Source: Candidatus Fluviicola riflensis (GTDB lineage: Bacteria; Bacteroidota; Bacteroidia; Flavobacteriales_D; Crocinitomicaceae). Taken from it: a DNA stretch of 64,000 nt. The DNA lies in NCBI GenBank assembly GCA_002243285.1, contig CP022585.1:2716641-2780640 (forward strand). Reading direction: 5' to 3'. Positions 63,851 to 64,000 of this stretch are shown piece after piece. Made by a program: the position numbers and the translations under genes. The number at the start of each line of letters is the position of its first letter. The stretch's first letter is position 1. The notes below the pieces were generated by a model. The model worked only from the letters and a program-made list of their open reading frames with translations, had not been told where the DNA came from and did no database searches.

Positions 63851-64000
63851 TGCGTCGGTTTTTCCTGTCAGCCATTCCCGAAACCGCTCAGTTTCATCTC
63901 CCGGAAGAAGAATCTAAGCACATCGTGCGTGTATTGCGCATGGCTATTGGCGAAGAATTGCTGTTACTCGACGGAAAAGGAAAATTACTCACCGCCCGTA
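63850..64000 (+). CDS. rsmE: 16S rRNA m3U1498 methyltransferase (3' partial)
   Basis: Only the first 50 codons are in the window (MRRFFLSAIPETAQFHLPEE, SKHIVRVLRMAIGEELLLLD, GKGKLLTAR). This is the N-terminal PUA-like domain of RsmE, with the HIVRVLRM signature and Asp-Gly-Lys-Gly turn. The SPOUT catalytic domain lies beyond the window. It overlaps the holA stop by one base (TGATG), so it is translationally coupled. Confidence 0.9.
   Translation, partial: MRRFFLSAIPETAQFHLPEEESKHIVRVLRMAIGEELLLLDGKGKLLTAR

Overview
The window comes from a Bacteroidota chromosome, most likely a flavobacterial lineage near Fluviicola/Crocinitomicaceae (the genus is inferred). The sequence evidence is: several secreted proteins with type IX secretion (T9SS) type A or type B C-terminal sorting domains, SprB-like repeats, Bacteroidota-type promoters (TAnnTTTG, sometimes with TTG/TTTG about 20 bp upstream), a fused E1-alpha/E1-beta 2-oxoacid dehydrogenase, an alpha-oxoamine synthase of the sphingolipid/sulfonolipid type, GLPGLI-like and LolA-like proteins, and many short palindromic intergenic repeats.

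Layout. 1-2.6 kb: a TPR sensor kinase (5' end outside the window) translationally coupled to a NarL-type response regulator. 3.3-5.8 kb: a secreted protein of unknown function and the alpha-oxoamine synthase. 5.9-25.7 kb: a co-directional minus-strand cluster of about 20 kb built around a 1751-residue secreted polymorphic toxin. The toxin has an N-terminal TANFOR-like domain, a metzincin-like protease motif, a pre-toxin segment and a C-terminal TNT-like NAD-glycohydrolase domain. Upstream are an outer-membrane beta-barrel and a large T9SS protein. Downstream are three AT-rich small genes coupled by ATGA overlaps, a fourth small gene that is a paralogue of the third, a GloVer-repeat T9SS protein, a 951-residue beta-rich protein and a fibronectin-III protein. 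This is the strongest candidate for an undescribed system in the window.

25.8-31.4 kb: a Fic protein behind a tandem-repeat leader, then a dinB-dnaE translesion polymerase cassette with a palindromic operator candidate inside its promoter. 31.5-45 kb: a T9SS type B giant, glutamate dehydrogenase, a T9SS type A protein, the fused E1, duplicated LolA-like genes and FtsK. 45-51.7 kb: small secreted and membrane proteins, an HPP protein, a DinB-like protein and a reductase. 51.7-55.5 kb: an accessory islet with an HTH/AbiEii toxin-antitoxin pair whose toxin gene is frameshifted, a tRNA-Ala(GGC), a truncated GIY-YIG gene, an AT-rich RelA/SpoT-domain gene and copies of the tRNA 3' end. 55.5-64 kb: housekeeping genes (OmpA-like, hemE, ung, prfC, an HsdR_N-type protein, holA, the start of rsmE) interrupted by an AAA ATPase gene with an inverted-repeat-rich upstream region.

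At least three copies of a 230-280 bp intergenic element and four copies of a 100-140 bp palindromic element are scattered through the gaps, with several perfect short palindromes.
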